DNA of 48,517 bases from CAZABC01 sp964483405 (GTDB lineage Bacteria; Chloroflexota; Limnocylindria; Limnocylindrales; CSP1-4), in assembly GCA_964483405.1 (NCBI GenBank), contig CAZABC010000020.1, positions 1-48,517 on the forward strand, in the 5' to 3' direction. The translations under genes were made by a program, and so were the position numbers. The notes beneath the pieces are model-generated. The model was given only the letters and a program-made list of their open reading frames with translations, searched no databases and was not told the origin of the DNA. Below, one piece after another: positions 26,138-34,003 of this stretch. The stretch's first letter is position 1. Each line of letters begins with the position of its first letter.

Positions 26138-28141
26138 TCAGTGCTCCCGGCGGTACGGGACGTCGGCGATGACCGTGTGCTCACGGCCGACGAGGGCGGC
26201 CTTGAGGCGCCGCGCCGACTGGTTGAAGAGCATCCGCTCCCACCAGTAGCGGGCGACGTACTCGGGCACGACGACGATCGTCGTCGGGGCCTCCTTGTCC
26301 GGCGGCCAGGCCTGGTCGAGCACGTCGAGGTAGGCGACGACCGGTCCGACCAGCGCCCGGTACGGCGACTCGACGACGGTCAGCGGCACGTCCGGGAACT
26401 GCCGCTCCCAGCGCTCGCGGAAGCGGTCCGCGTCCAGCGGGTCCTCGGTCACGTGGATCGCCCGCACGTCGCGCGAGATCGTCCGCCCGAAGTTGATCGC
26501 CTGGACGAGCGCCCGATCGATCCCCGAGACCGGGATGACGACCCGCTGCTCTCGCTGCGGGCCCGGGATCACGATGTCGTCGCGGACCCGCAGCTCGTCG
26601 GCCGCCTCGCGGTACTCCCGCCGGATGAGGATCATGCCGACCGTGATGATCGGCACGACGATCATGACGATCCAGGCGCCGCCGCCGAACTTCGAGGCGA
26701 CGATGAAGATGAAGCAGACGAAGGTGATCGCCGAGCCGAGGGCGTTCACGCCGAGCTTCCAGCGCCAGCCGCCGACCCGCTCGCCGAGCCAGTGGCGGAC
26801 CATCCCGGCCTGCGAGAGCGTGAACGACAGGAAGATCCCGACGGAGTAGAGCGGGATCAGCGCCGTCACCGAGCCGTCGAAGATGACGACGAAGAAGGCC
26901 GAGACCGCCGACAGGATGACGATCCCGTACGAGAAGGCGAGCCGGTCGCCCCGGAACGCGAACTGGCGTGGCAGGAAGCCGTCGACGGCGAGGATCTGGG
27001 CCAGCCGCGGGGCGCCGTTGTAGCCGGTGTTCGCCGCCAGCAGGAGGATGAGCGCGGTCGCCGCCTGGAAGAGGTAGTAGACCGGCGTCTCGCCGAAGAC
27101 CGACCGACCGACCTGGCTGATGAGCGTCTCCGTCTCGACCGGCACGAGACCGTACGCGGCGGCGAGCAGGCTGATGCCGACGAAGATGACCCCGAGGAGG
27201 ATCGCCATGACCGTCAACGTCGTCGCCGCGTTCTTCGCCTCGGGTGGCTTGAAGGCGGGCACCCCGTTCGAGATCGCCTCGGTGCCGGTCAGGGCGACCG
27301 AGCCGAAGGCGAACGCGCGGACGAGCAGCAGCGCGGTCACCGCCTCGAACCCGCCGATCGGCGGCTCGATGGTCGGCTCGGGGAACGACGCCGCCGGATC
27401 GCCGGTCATGATCGCCATGACGCCCAGTGCGATGAGCGTCAGCGCGCCGCCGACGAAGGCGTAGGTGGGGATCGCGAAGATGTTGCCCGACTCCCGGAGG
27501 CCGCGGAGGTTCGCGAGCGTCAGCAGGGTGATCGCGATGAGGCACAGCTCGACGCGGAGCGGGAGCAGCTCCTGGAAGACCGAGGTGATGGCGGCGACCC
27601 CGGCGGCGATCGAGACCGCCACGGTCATCATGTAGTCGAAGAGCAGCGCCGCGGCAGCCAGGAGCGCCGCCGGCTGGTTGATGTTCGCCTTCGCGACCGC
27701 ATAGGCGCCGCCGCCGCTCGGGTAGGCCTCGCCGATCTGGCGATACGACGTCGAGACGATGAGGAGCAGGCCGGCGATGGCGATCGCGATCGGGACCGAG
27801 AAGACGATGCCGGCCGTCCCCGCCACGACGAGGACGAGCAGGATCTCCTCGGACGCGTAGGTCGACGAGCTGATCGCGTCCGAGCTGAAGATCGCGAGCG
27901 CCTTGACCTTCGGGACGCGCTCGGTGATCTCCTCCTCGTTGGCCAGGGGCCGGCCGACGAGGACCCGCTTCGCCCGGGCCCAGGCGCGGCCGATCGGGGT
28001 CTTCGGCGCGCTCGCCGCCTCGCGAGCGGTCAGCTGGCCGGGACCCGACCATCGGAAGTAGGCCGACTGGGGCCGCTCGACGCGGACCCGCCGATCGGCG
28101 AGCTTGCGACCCTGGATCGGCCGGCGGCCGCCGACGGTCAT
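26138..28141 (-). CDS. APC-superfamily transporter, KimA-like K+ importer
   Basis: 667 residues. After a basic N-terminal 75 residues comes KVKALAIFSSDAISSSTYAS, closely resembling the first helix of KimA, then about 12 membrane segments (SYRQIGEAYPSGGGAYAVAK, NLRGLRESGNIFAIPTYAF, ALTGTEAISNGVPAFKPPEA). The cytoplasmic C-terminal 190 residues have a Usp-like fold (VVIPVSGIDRALVQAINFGR). B. subtilis KimA is a high-affinity proton-coupled K+ importer controlled by c-di-AMP. The ATG at 28141 is 2 nt after the phosphoesterase stop. Association with RCK proteins and a Usp protein supports potassium rather than amino acids, but an amino-acid permease is not excluded. Confidence 0.82.
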   Translation of the reverse strand: MTVGGRRPIQGRKLADRRVRVERPQSAYFRWSGPGQLTAREAASAPKTPIGRAWARAKRVLVGRPLANEEEITERVPKVKALAIFSSDAISSSTYASEEILLVLVVAGTAGIVFSVPIAIAIAGLLLIVSTSYRQIGEAYPSGGGAYAVAKANINQPAALLAAAALLFDYMMTVAVSIAAGVAAITSVFQELLPLRVELCLIAITLLTLANLRGLRESGNIFAIPTYAFVGGALTLIALGVMAIMTGDPAASFPEPTIEPPIGGFEAVTALLLVRAFAFGSVALTGTEAISNGVPAFKPPEAKNAATTLTVMAILLGVIFVGISLLAAAYGLVPVETETLISQVGRSVFGETPVYYLFQAATALILLLAANTGYNGAPRLAQILAVDGFLPRQFAFRGDRLAFSYGIVILSAVSAFFVVIFDGSVTALIPLYSVGIFLSFTLSQAGMVRHWLGERVGGWRWKLGVNALGSAITFVCFIFIVASKFGGGAWIVMIVVPIITVGMILIRREYREAADELRVRDDIVIPGPQREQRVVIPVSGIDRALVQAINFGRTISRDVRAIHVTEDPLDADRFRERWERQFPDVPLTVVESPYRALVGPVVAYLDVLDQAWPPDKEAPTTIVVVPEYVARYWWERMLFNQSARRLKAALVGREHTVIADVPYRREH

Positions 28142-28143
28142 CG

Positions 28144-28878
28144 TCAGCGGCCCCAGGCGAGACGGGCGGCGAGCCGCTCGGGGAGGCCGGCAGCCCGGAT
28201 CGAAGCCTGGACCGAGCCGACGTCGTACGGGACGCGCTGCCAGGTGGCGGTGTCGGCCTCGAGGTCGAGGATCATCGCGCCCGCCGCCGGGTCGCCGTCG
28301 CGCGGCTGGCCGACGCTGCCCGGGTTCGCCAGGACCGGCCGACCGTCGAGGGCGAGCTCGACCCCCGCGCCGGGCCGCGTCGTCCGGATCCGGCCGTCGT
28401 CGACGAGCTGGAACGTCGTCGGGAGGTGGGTGTGCCCGAACAGCCCGCGCTCCACGCCATGGTCGGCCAGGCGGGCCAGGCTCGGACCGGCGTCGTCCGC
28501 GTCGACGAGGTACTCCCAGGTCGGGTCGCGCAGGCTGCCGTGGACGAGGACGAAGCCCATCTCGACCCGCGTCTCGGGCTGGTCGGCCAGCCATCGGCGG
28601 GTCGCGTCGCTGATCCGCGCAGCGGTCCACTCGATCGCGGCCCGCGCCTCGGGGTTGAACCACTCGAGCCCGTCGCCGGTCGTCGCCGCGAGGTCGTGGT
28701 TGCCGCGGACGCCGATCGCGTCGAGCTCGGCAAGGCGCTCGACGACCGCGTCGGGCTCGGGGCCATAGCCGACGACGTCACCGAGGTGCCAGACCCTGTC
28801 GACCGGTCCGACGGCCGCGAGGACCGTTTCGAGGGCGACGAGGTTCGCGTGGATGTCGGACAGGACGGCGATCCGCAT
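28144..28878 (-). CDS. YfcE/MJ0936-like metallophosphoesterase
   Basis: 244 residues. Calcineurin-like fold with all metal motifs in order: SDIHAN, HLGDVVGYGP, GNHDLA, and the distal GHTHLPT. The C-terminal NPGSVGQPRDGDP is the usual family ending. Such proteins hydrolyse phosphodiesters; cyclic nucleotides have been reported as substrates for some members. The ATG at 28878 follows TACCCT by 9 nt without a ribosome binding site. First gene of the potassium cluster, 2 nt before the KimA-like gene; a link to nucleotide-second-messenger control of K+ uptake is possible but unproven. Confidence 0.9.
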   Translation of the reverse strand: MRIAVLSDIHANLVALETVLAAVGPVDRVWHLGDVVGYGPEPDAVVERLAELDAIGVRGNHDLAATTGDGLEWFNPEARAAIEWTAARISDATRRWLADQPETRVEMGFVLVHGSLRDPTWEYLVDADDAGPSLARLADHGVERGLFGHTHLPTTFQLVDDGRIRTTRPGAGVELALDGRPVLANPGSVGQPRDGDPAAGAMILDLEADTATWQRVPYDVGSVQASIRAAGLPERLAARLAWGR

Positions 28879-28887
28879 CGAACCCCG

Positions 28888-28893
28888 AGGGTA
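28888..28893 (-). promoter_or_regulatory. -10 box, near-leaderless promoter of the K+ cluster
   Basis: TACCCT on the minus strand, 9 nt before the phosphoesterase ATG. It lies in a 28-nt gap after the rsmG stop, so read-through from rsmG is also possible. Confidence 0.4.
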
Positions 28894-28906
28894 GCAGTCG
28901 CAGCGG

Positions 28907-29626
28907 TCACCAGGGGTGTCGCGCGCGCAGGGCGGGGTCGCGCGGCCAGCCGGGCAGGGTGGGGCCGCACTTCTCGACGAGGACGAGCCGGTGATCATCG
29001 AGGCCTGCCACCGCCACCCGCTCGGTCGCGATCGCCCCGCCGCCGAGGGCGTCCGCGGCGCGTCGGGCTGCCGCGAGCTCCCCAGAGAGGTCACCCCGCT
29101 TCCAGGCGACGAGGACCCCGCCGACCGCGAGCAGCGGGAAGGCGAGCTCGACGAGCTCGTCGAGCCGGGCGACCGCCCGGACCGTCACCACCGGCCACCG
29201 CTCCCGGTGGGCCGCGTCGGCCGCGAGCGTCTCCGCCCGCGCGGTCGCGACCGTCACCCCGCCGGCCATGCCGATGGCGGCGACCGCCGTGCCGAGGAAG
29301 CGGGTCTTCTTCCCGACCGAGTCGACGAGGAGCGCCGCCGCCGGCAGGGCGATCGCGAGCGGCAGGCCGGGGTAGCCGCCGCCGGAGCCGAGATCGAGGA
29401 GGCGAGTCGCGCCGCGGGCGCGGAGGAGCGGCAGCGCGGCGAGCGAGTCCGCGACGTGGAGCCGGACGGCCGCCGACGGATCGCGGATGGCGGTCAGGTT
29501 GACCGCTCCGGTCCAGGCGAGCAGGAGCCGAAGGTGGCCCTCGATGGCCGCCCGCTCGGGACCGGCCGGATCGAGCCCGACGGCGGCGACGACCCCGGCG
29601 AGCGCCGTCGCGGTCTCGTCGGGCAG
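28907..29626 (-). CDS. rsmG: 16S rRNA m7G527 methyltransferase, start codon unusual
   Basis: About 239 residues if CTG at 29626 is used. RsmG/GidB methylates G527 of 16S rRNA. The frame shows the family from end to end: LLAWTGAVNLTAIRDPSAAV, the SAM motif LLDLGSGGGYPGLPLAIALP, LVDSVGKKTRFLG, TVRAVARLDELVELAFPLLA and a C-terminal LVLVEKCGPTLPGWP. Yet no ATG, GTG or TTG occurs in this frame between an in-frame TAG at 29849-29851 and an internal ATG at 29269, which lies past the SAM motif. CTG at 29626 gives a normal length. Alternatively a one-base error in the C6 run at about 29626-29631 would join it to a GTG at 29831. Confidence 0.8.
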   Translation of the reverse strand: MPDETATALAGVVAAVGLDPAGPERAAIEGHLRLLLAWTGAVNLTAIRDPSAAVRLHVADSLAALPLLRARGATRLLDLGSGGGYPGLPLAIALPAAALLVDSVGKKTRFLGTAVAAIGMAGGVTVATARAETLAADAAHRERWPVVTVRAVARLDELVELAFPLLAVGGVLVAWKRGDLSGELAAARRAADALGGGAIATERVAVAGLDDHRLVLVEKCGPTLPGWPRDPALRARHPW

Positions 29627-29845
29627 GGGGGCGGTGGCCCCGACAAGCGTCGGGAGCGGCTCGCGTCGGTCCGTCGGTCGTCCCTCCTCGGGTCGGCTCG
29701 ATCGCCTCGCGCGCCGCTCCCGGCGTCGTTCGGTTCGCAGCGGTGGCGTGCCGTCGGTCTGGCGCCCCTCGGTCGGTTTCGCGGCCGGGTCTCCCCGGAC
29801 CCCTCGTGAGCGACGTGCCCCGATCCACCACGGTGCGGATGGCGG

Positions 29846-29874
29846 ACGCTACGAGCGCCGGCTGGTCGCGTCAA
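29846..29874 (-). promoter_or_regulatory. Candidate promoter upstream of rsmG
   Basis: On the minus strand TTGACG (29874-29869), a 17-nt spacer and TAGCGT (29851-29846). Predicted start is near 29839, giving a leader of roughly 210 nt to the CTG at 29626, or about 8 nt to the GTG at 29831. The upstream edge touches the left DnaA-box-like site. Confidence 0.5.
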
Positions 29875-29877
29875 CGG

Positions 29878-29922
29878 GGTTATCCACCAACCCGCGCCGC
29901 CGCCGTACGTTCGTGGATAACC
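29878..29922. promoter_or_regulatory. Pair of inverted DnaA-box-like sites
   Basis: GGTTATCCAC (29878-29887) and GTGGATAACC (29913-29922) are a perfect 10-bp inverted repeat 25 nt apart. Each contains an 8-of-9 match to the DnaA box TTATCCACA. A weaker TGTGGACGA follows at 29954. These are among the most AT-rich words in the area. They may mark a replication-origin element or a DnaA-regulated promoter. Confidence 0.5.
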
Positions 29923-30000
29923 GTGCCGGGGCCCACGCACGGGCGACCGGCACTGTGGACGAGCGGGTCGCGATCGAGCGGCCGGCGGGTGCGCGGCCGA

Positions 30001-30390
30001 TCAGCCGCCGCGCGCCGGACGGACCGGCCGGCCCATCGTCCGGCGGACGACGTCCATGACCTCGTCGACGTAGGCGTCGACCTCGCCACGCTCGGCGGCC
30101 GTCCGGACGCAGCCCTGAACGTGGTCCTCGAGGACGAGGAGCGCGACGGCGTCGACGGCCGCCCGGAGGGCGGCGGTCTGCTGGAGGATGTCGACGCAAT
30201 ACTCCTCGCGCTCGATCATCCGGGCGATGCCGCGGACCTGTCCCTCGATCCGGCTGAGGCGGCGGGCGAGCTGCGCCCGGTCCTTGGAGTAGCTGTGACG
30301 GAAGGTCCCGTGCTCGTGCATCGCGGCCGGGGCCGCCCGCCCGGCCGCGGCTCGGCCCGGCGTCGAGCCGCGGCCCGTCGTGGTGTCCAT
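30001..30390 (-). CDS. csoR: CsoR-type copper-sensing repressor
   Basis: 129 residues. DUF156/CsoR-RcnR-FrmR fold: LARRLSRIEGQVRGIARMIE, EEYCVDILQQ, and LVLEDHVQGCV. The three Cu(I) ligands of CsoR are at Cys65, His90 and Cys94, which favours copper over the nickel or formaldehyde sensors. The N-terminal 25 residues are low-complexity. The ATG at 30390 is preceded by TATCAT 6 nt upstream (leaderless) and by a palindromic operator overlapping it. No copper ATPase or chaperone gene is next to it, so its other targets are elsewhere. Confidence 0.9.
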   Translation of the reverse strand: MDTTTGRGSTPGRAAAGRAAPAAMHEHGTFRHSYSKDRAQLARRLSRIEGQVRGIARMIEREEYCVDILQQTAALRAAVDAVALLVLEDHVQGCVRTAAERGEVDAYVDEVMDVVRRTMGRPVRPARGG

Positions 30391-30396
30391 GGCGAC

Positions 30397-30417
30397 ATGA
30401 TACTCCCATGGGGTATC
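30397..30417 (-). promoter_or_regulatory. csoR promoter with overlapping CsoR operator
   Basis: TATCAT (minus strand, 30402-30397) lies 6 nt before the csoR ATG. It overlaps GATACTCCCATGGGGTATC (30399-30417), an imperfect palindrome with the TAC-C/G-tract-GTA form of known CsoR operators. Metal-free CsoR bound here would cover the -10 box. Confidence 0.7.
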
Positions 30418-30462
30418 CACGCGACCGGGGGACCGGTCATGGCGCGTCGACCGACCGCCCGG

Positions 30463-30468
30463 TAGACT
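30463..30468 (+). promoter_or_regulatory. -10 box of a leaderless promoter
   Basis: TAGACT, 8 nt before the ATG at 30477 and without a ribosome binding site. It drives the four-gene run ending with the membrane protein gene after hpt. Confidence 0.5.
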
Positions 30469-30476
30469 GGACGGGA

Positions 30477-30845
30477 ATGGATCGCCACGATCGACTGCGC
30501 GCCCTGCTGGCCGGGACCGGCTGCACCGTCTGTGGCGGCCGGCTCGCCGTCGATCGGATCCGGGTCCTCGCCGAGCGCGACGCGCTCGCATTCGTCGAGC
30601 TCCCGTGTCCCGACTGTGGTGCGGCGACCCTCGGGATGGTGACCGAGCGTGCCGACGGCTCGGCGAGCCTCGACGTCGCCGCACCCGAGCCGCGGCCCGC
30701 CGGGACCGCGCCGATCGACCTCGACGACGTCATGGCGATGCGCCGCTTCCTGGCCGCCTACCGTGGCGACCTGCGGTCGATCGTCGGCGGCGGCACCGCG
30801 GACGACCACGACGCCGGGAACGCGACCCCCGGGCCGGGCCGGTGA
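30477..30845 (+). CDS. Small zinc-ribbon-like protein of unknown function
   Basis: 122 residues. Two CxxC pairs, TGCTVCGG and PCPDCGAA, about 28 residues apart, are consistent with a zinc ribbon between residues 14 and 48. A helix around IDLDDVMAMRRFLAAYRGDL follows, then a disordered tail. I do not know the family. The stop overlaps the start of the next gene (GTGA), and hpt follows, so it belongs to one transcription unit. The CsoR operator on the other side is 60 nt upstream and could also influence this gene. Confidence 0.7.
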   Translation: MDRHDRLRALLAGTGCTVCGGRLAVDRIRVLAERDALAFVELPCPDCGAATLGMVTERADGSASLDVAAPEPRPAGTAPIDLDDVMAMRRFLAAYRGDLRSIVGGGTADDHDAGNATPGPGR

Positions 30846-31366
30846 CGGCGCTTCCCCGGCCGGGCGATCCCCGGTTCGCCCACGCGAGCGAGGCGGAATT
30901 CGCCCGCATCCTCGACTTCTATGCCGTCCGCTGGGCGTACGAGCCCCATACGTACCCGATCCGCTGGTCGCTCGACGGGGCGGTGCTCGAGAGCTTCGCC
31001 CCCGACTTCTACCTGCCCGACCTCGACGTCTACGTCGAGCTGACGACCCTTCGCCAGAAGCTCGTCCGGAAGAAGAACCGCAAGCTCCGGCGGCTGCGGG
31101 AGTGCTACCCGGACCTCCGGGTCAAGCTCTTCTACGCCCGCGACTTCCGGGCGCTGATGCTGAAGTACGGCCGCATCGCGCTGGCCGACGCCCTGTCGGG
31201 CACCATCGGCCAGGTGGGCCAGCCCGCCGGTCCCGAGACGCCCGCCGGACCGTCGGTCGAGCCACCCACCGCTGACCGTACCCGTCGCCGGCCGGCCGCT
31301 CCGGCCGCCGCCGCGCCCGTCACGACCGCCGGACCCCGCCGAACCCGTGAGGCTGCACCGCGATGA
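30842..31366 (+). CDS. PD-(D/E)XK nuclease-like protein upstream of hpt
   Basis: 174 residues from a GTG overlapping the upstream stop. Residues 15-115 follow a restriction-endonuclease-like order: ASEAEFARILDFYAVRWAYE (helix with Glu), then ESFAPDFYLPDLDVYVELTT and KNRKLRRLRECYPDLRVKLF. The PD and E positions are present, but the usual ExK lysine is replaced (ELT), so catalysis is doubtful; nearby lysines of RQKLVRKKNRK may compensate. The last 60 residues are Pro/Ala/Arg-rich and disordered. The stop overlaps the hpt start (ATGA). My recollection is that similar proteins precede hpt in other high-GC bacteria; function unknown. Confidence 0.7.
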   Translation: MTALPRPGDPRFAHASEAEFARILDFYAVRWAYEPHTYPIRWSLDGAVLESFAPDFYLPDLDVYVELTTLRQKLVRKKNRKLRRLRECYPDLRVKLFYARDFRALMLKYGRIALADALSGTIGQVGQPAGPETPAGPSVEPPTADRTRRRPAAPAAAAPVTTAGPRRTREAAPR

Positions 31367-31935
31367 CCAGGCCCGTCGATCTCGAGGCCGATGTCGCCGA
31401 GATCCTCCTCGACGAAGCGGCGATCCAGGCGAAGGTCGCCGAGCTCGGCGCGCGGATCAGCGCCGACTACGCCGGCTCGGAGCTCACCCTCGTCAGCGTC
31501 CTCAAGGGTGCCCTGCCGTTCATGGCCGACCTGATGCGGTCGATCGACGGCCCGGTCCGGATCGACCTGATGGAGGTCTCGTCGTACGGCGGCACCGCGA
31601 CCGAGTCGTCGGGGCTCGTCCGGATCCTCAAGGACCTGTCGTCGTCGATCGACGGCCGCGACGTCCTGATCGTCGAGGACATCATCGACACCGGGCTGAC
31701 CCTCAACTACCTCGTCCGGTACCTGCGCGGCAAGAACCCGCGCTCGCTCCGGATCTGCACCCTCCTCGACAAGCCGGCCCGCCGGCTCGCCGAGATCCCG
31801 GTCGACTACACCGGCTTCACGATCCCCGACCGGTTCGTCGTCGGCTACGGCCTCGACTACGGCGAGCTGTACCGGAACCTCCGCTACGTCGGCGTCCTGC
31901 GACCGGAGGTCTACGCCGGGCCGGACGAGGGCTGA
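31363..31935 (+). CDS. hpt: Hypoxanthine phosphoribosyltransferase
   Basis: 190 residues. Type I PRTase: LVSVLKGALPFMADLMRSID, the PRPP loop VLIVEDIIDTGLTLNYLVRY and the C-terminal VVGYGLDYGELYRNLRYVGV, which holds the purine-contacting region. Salvages hypoxanthine or guanine to the nucleotides. The start ATG overlaps the stop of the previous gene. It complements purH, encoded elsewhere in the window. Confidence 0.96.
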   Translation: MTRPVDLEADVAEILLDEAAIQAKVAELGARISADYAGSELTLVSVLKGALPFMADLMRSIDGPVRIDLMEVSSYGGTATESSGLVRILKDLSSSIDGRDVLIVEDIIDTGLTLNYLVRYLRGKNPRSLRICTLLDKPARRLAEIPVDYTGFTIPDRFVVGYGLDYGELYRNLRYVGVLRPEVYAGPDEG

Positions 31936-31939
31936 CGCG

Positions 31940-32362
31940 GTGCCCCGGCGTCCCCTGGGCCGCGGCCGCGTCCTGGCGCTCGTCGCCGCCGGGCTGATCA
32001 TCGCCGCCTGCCTGCTGCCCTGGTTCACGACCGGCGGCGGTGACGCCCTGCCGGCCCGCGAGCTCCGGGCGTTCGACGGCAGCGGGATCCTCGTCTTCGT
32101 CGGGGCCCTCCTCACCGCCGCGCTCGTCGCGCTGCCGTACGCGGTGGGCGATCGGCCGGTGGCGATCGACAACTGGGTCGTCTACCTCGGCCTCTTCGTC
32201 CTGATCGTCGTCGGGCTGGTCGCCTGGCCGATCGACCTGCTCTCGATCTACCCGCAGGGCCTCCTGCCCGATCGGGCTCCGGGCTACTGGCTCGCGGTCG
32301 GTGGCGCGCTCGTCCTCGCCCGCGCCGTGTTCGAGATCCACCAGGCCCCGCCGCGCCGCTGA
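31940..32362 (+). CDS. Four-helix membrane protein of unknown function
   Basis: 140 residues from a GTG 4 nt after hpt. Four hydrophobic segments (about 10-30, 48-66, 78-98, 113-131) with short polar loops and a WFTTGGGDALPARELRAFDG external-looking loop after the first. Such small four-helix proteins of high-GC bacteria are usually uncharacterised. Position at the end of the hpt transcription unit; followed by two strong hairpins. Confidence 0.65.
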   Translation: MPRRPLGRGRVLALVAAGLIIAACLLPWFTTGGGDALPARELRAFDGSGILVFVGALLTAALVALPYAVGDRPVAIDNWVVYLGLFVLIVVGLVAWPIDLLSIYPQGLLPDRAPGYWLAVGGALVLARAVFEIHQAPPRR

Positions 32363-32387
32363 GCCGGCCCGGCGCCGGGATCGGCTC
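32361..32387 (+). terminator. Nested hairpin after the hpt unit
   Basis: Outer arms GAGCCG/CGGCTC enclose the perfect palindrome CCCGGCGCCGGG (32368-32379), starting inside the stop codon of the membrane protein gene. A GC-rich intrinsic-type terminator without a clear U-run. Confidence 0.5.
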
Positions 32388-32396
32388 CACGCGGGA

Positions 32397-32431
32397 CGAC
32401 GGGAGACCGGCCACGGGGACCGGTCTCGTCG
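32397..32431. terminator. Bidirectional hairpin between convergent hpt and liv units
   Basis: GAGACCGG (32403-32410) and CCGGTCTC (32420-32427) with a 9-nt loop, extended by CGAC/GTCG after a two-base bulge. It lies midway between two convergent genes and can serve both strands. Confidence 0.6.
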
Positions 32432-32466
32432 GGCGGCGCGGCTGGACCCGGACGGAGCCGGACGGA

Positions 32467-33177
<711 letters not shown>

Positions 33178-33178
33178 C

Positions 33179-34003
33179 TCAGCCCTCCCCGGCCGCGCCG
33201 CGGCCGAGATACGCCTCGATGACCCGGGTGTTCGCCCGGACCTCGGCCGGCGTGCCCTCGGCGATCTTCTCGCCGTGGTCGAGGACGGTGACCCGTTCCG
33301 AGACGCCCATGACGACCTTCATGTCGTGCTCGATGAGGAGGATCGTGATCGACAGCCGATCGCGGATCTCGCGGACGAACTCGGTGAACCTGCGGGTCTC
33401 CTCGGGGTTCATCCCGGCCGTCGGCTCGTCGAGGAGGAGGAGCTGGCAGCCGGTGGCGAGCGCCCGGGCGACCTCGAGCCGGCGCTGGTCGCCGTACGGG
33501 AGATTGCGGGCGTAGTCGTCGGCCCGCTCGTCGAGGTTCATCAGGGCGAGGAGGTCACGGGCGCGCCGGAGCGCCGCATCCTCCTCCCGTCGCAGGGACG
33601 GCGGCTGGATGATCGTCTCCCACCAGCGGCCCTTGAGGGTGTGGTGGAGGCCGACGAGGACGTTCTCGACCGCGGTCATGTTGCCGAAGAGGCGGATGTT
33701 CTGGAACGTCCGGCCGATCCCGGCCCGGACGACCTCGTGCGGCTTCTTGTGGGTGATGTCCTTGCCGTCGAAGAGGATCGTCCCGGCGGTCGGGCGGTAG
33801 AGCCCGGTGATCATGTTGAAGAAGGTCGTCTTGCCGGCCCCGTTGGGCCCGATCAGGCTGACGATCGAGCCGCGCGGGATGACGAAGTCGACCGCGCTGA
33901 CGGCGACGAGACCGCCGAAGCGCTTCGTGCAACCGGTCGCCTCGAGGATGTTGTCGGTCGCGCCCCCGACCGGGCTGTCGGGGGCGGCCATCGTGGCGGT
34001 CAT
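33179..34003 (-). CDS. livG: Branched-chain amino acid ABC transporter ATP-binding protein LivG
   Basis: 274 residues. ATPase with Walker A GPNGAGKTTFFNMITGLYRP, the long LivG-type insert after the Q-loop (RTFQNIRLFGNMTAVENVLV), signature NLPYGDQRRLEVARAL and Walker B LLLLDEPTAGMNPEE; ILLIEHDMKVVMGVSERVTV follows. ATG at 34003 overlaps the livM stop (ATGA), showing translational coupling. Residues 1-17 before the ABC core are low-complexity. Confidence 0.96.
   Translation of the reverse strand: MTATMAAPDSPVGGATDNILEATGCTKRFGGLVAVSAVDFVIPRGSIVSLIGPNGAGKTTFFNMITGLYRPTAGTILFDGKDITHKKPHEVVRAGIGRTFQNIRLFGNMTAVENVLVGLHHTLKGRWWETIIQPPSLRREEDAALRRARDLLALMNLDERADDYARNLPYGDQRRLEVARALATGCQLLLLDEPTAGMNPEETRRFTEFVREIRDRLSITILLIEHDMKVVMGVSERVTVLDHGEKIAEGTPAEVRANTRVIEAYLGRGAAGEG

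Larger units (their letters stand above)
29627..30000. other. Intergenic region between csoR and rsmG
   Basis: 374 nt. It contains the DnaA-box-like pair, the candidate rsmG promoter and an open frame from GTG 29831 that runs in a different frame through rsmG. Apart from these I see no gene; the coding-like part between 29627 and 29850 is open in the rsmG frame but lacks a start and resembles low-complexity sequence. Confidence 0.6.

Noticed and set aside
28100..28143. A c-di-AMP riboswitch before the KimA-like gene
   Set aside because: Only 2 nt separate it from the phosphoesterase stop, and the 28-nt gap before that gene is too short for this riboswitch.
29091..29831. Separate protein from GTG 29831 through the rsmG region
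   Set aside because: The translation is Arg-rich without family similarity while the rsmG frame is clearly coding; kept only as a possible frameshifted 5' end of rsmG.
30412..30420. TATCCACG as a further DnaA box
   Set aside because: It overlaps the CsoR-type palindrome and lacks the leading TT; better explained by the operator.
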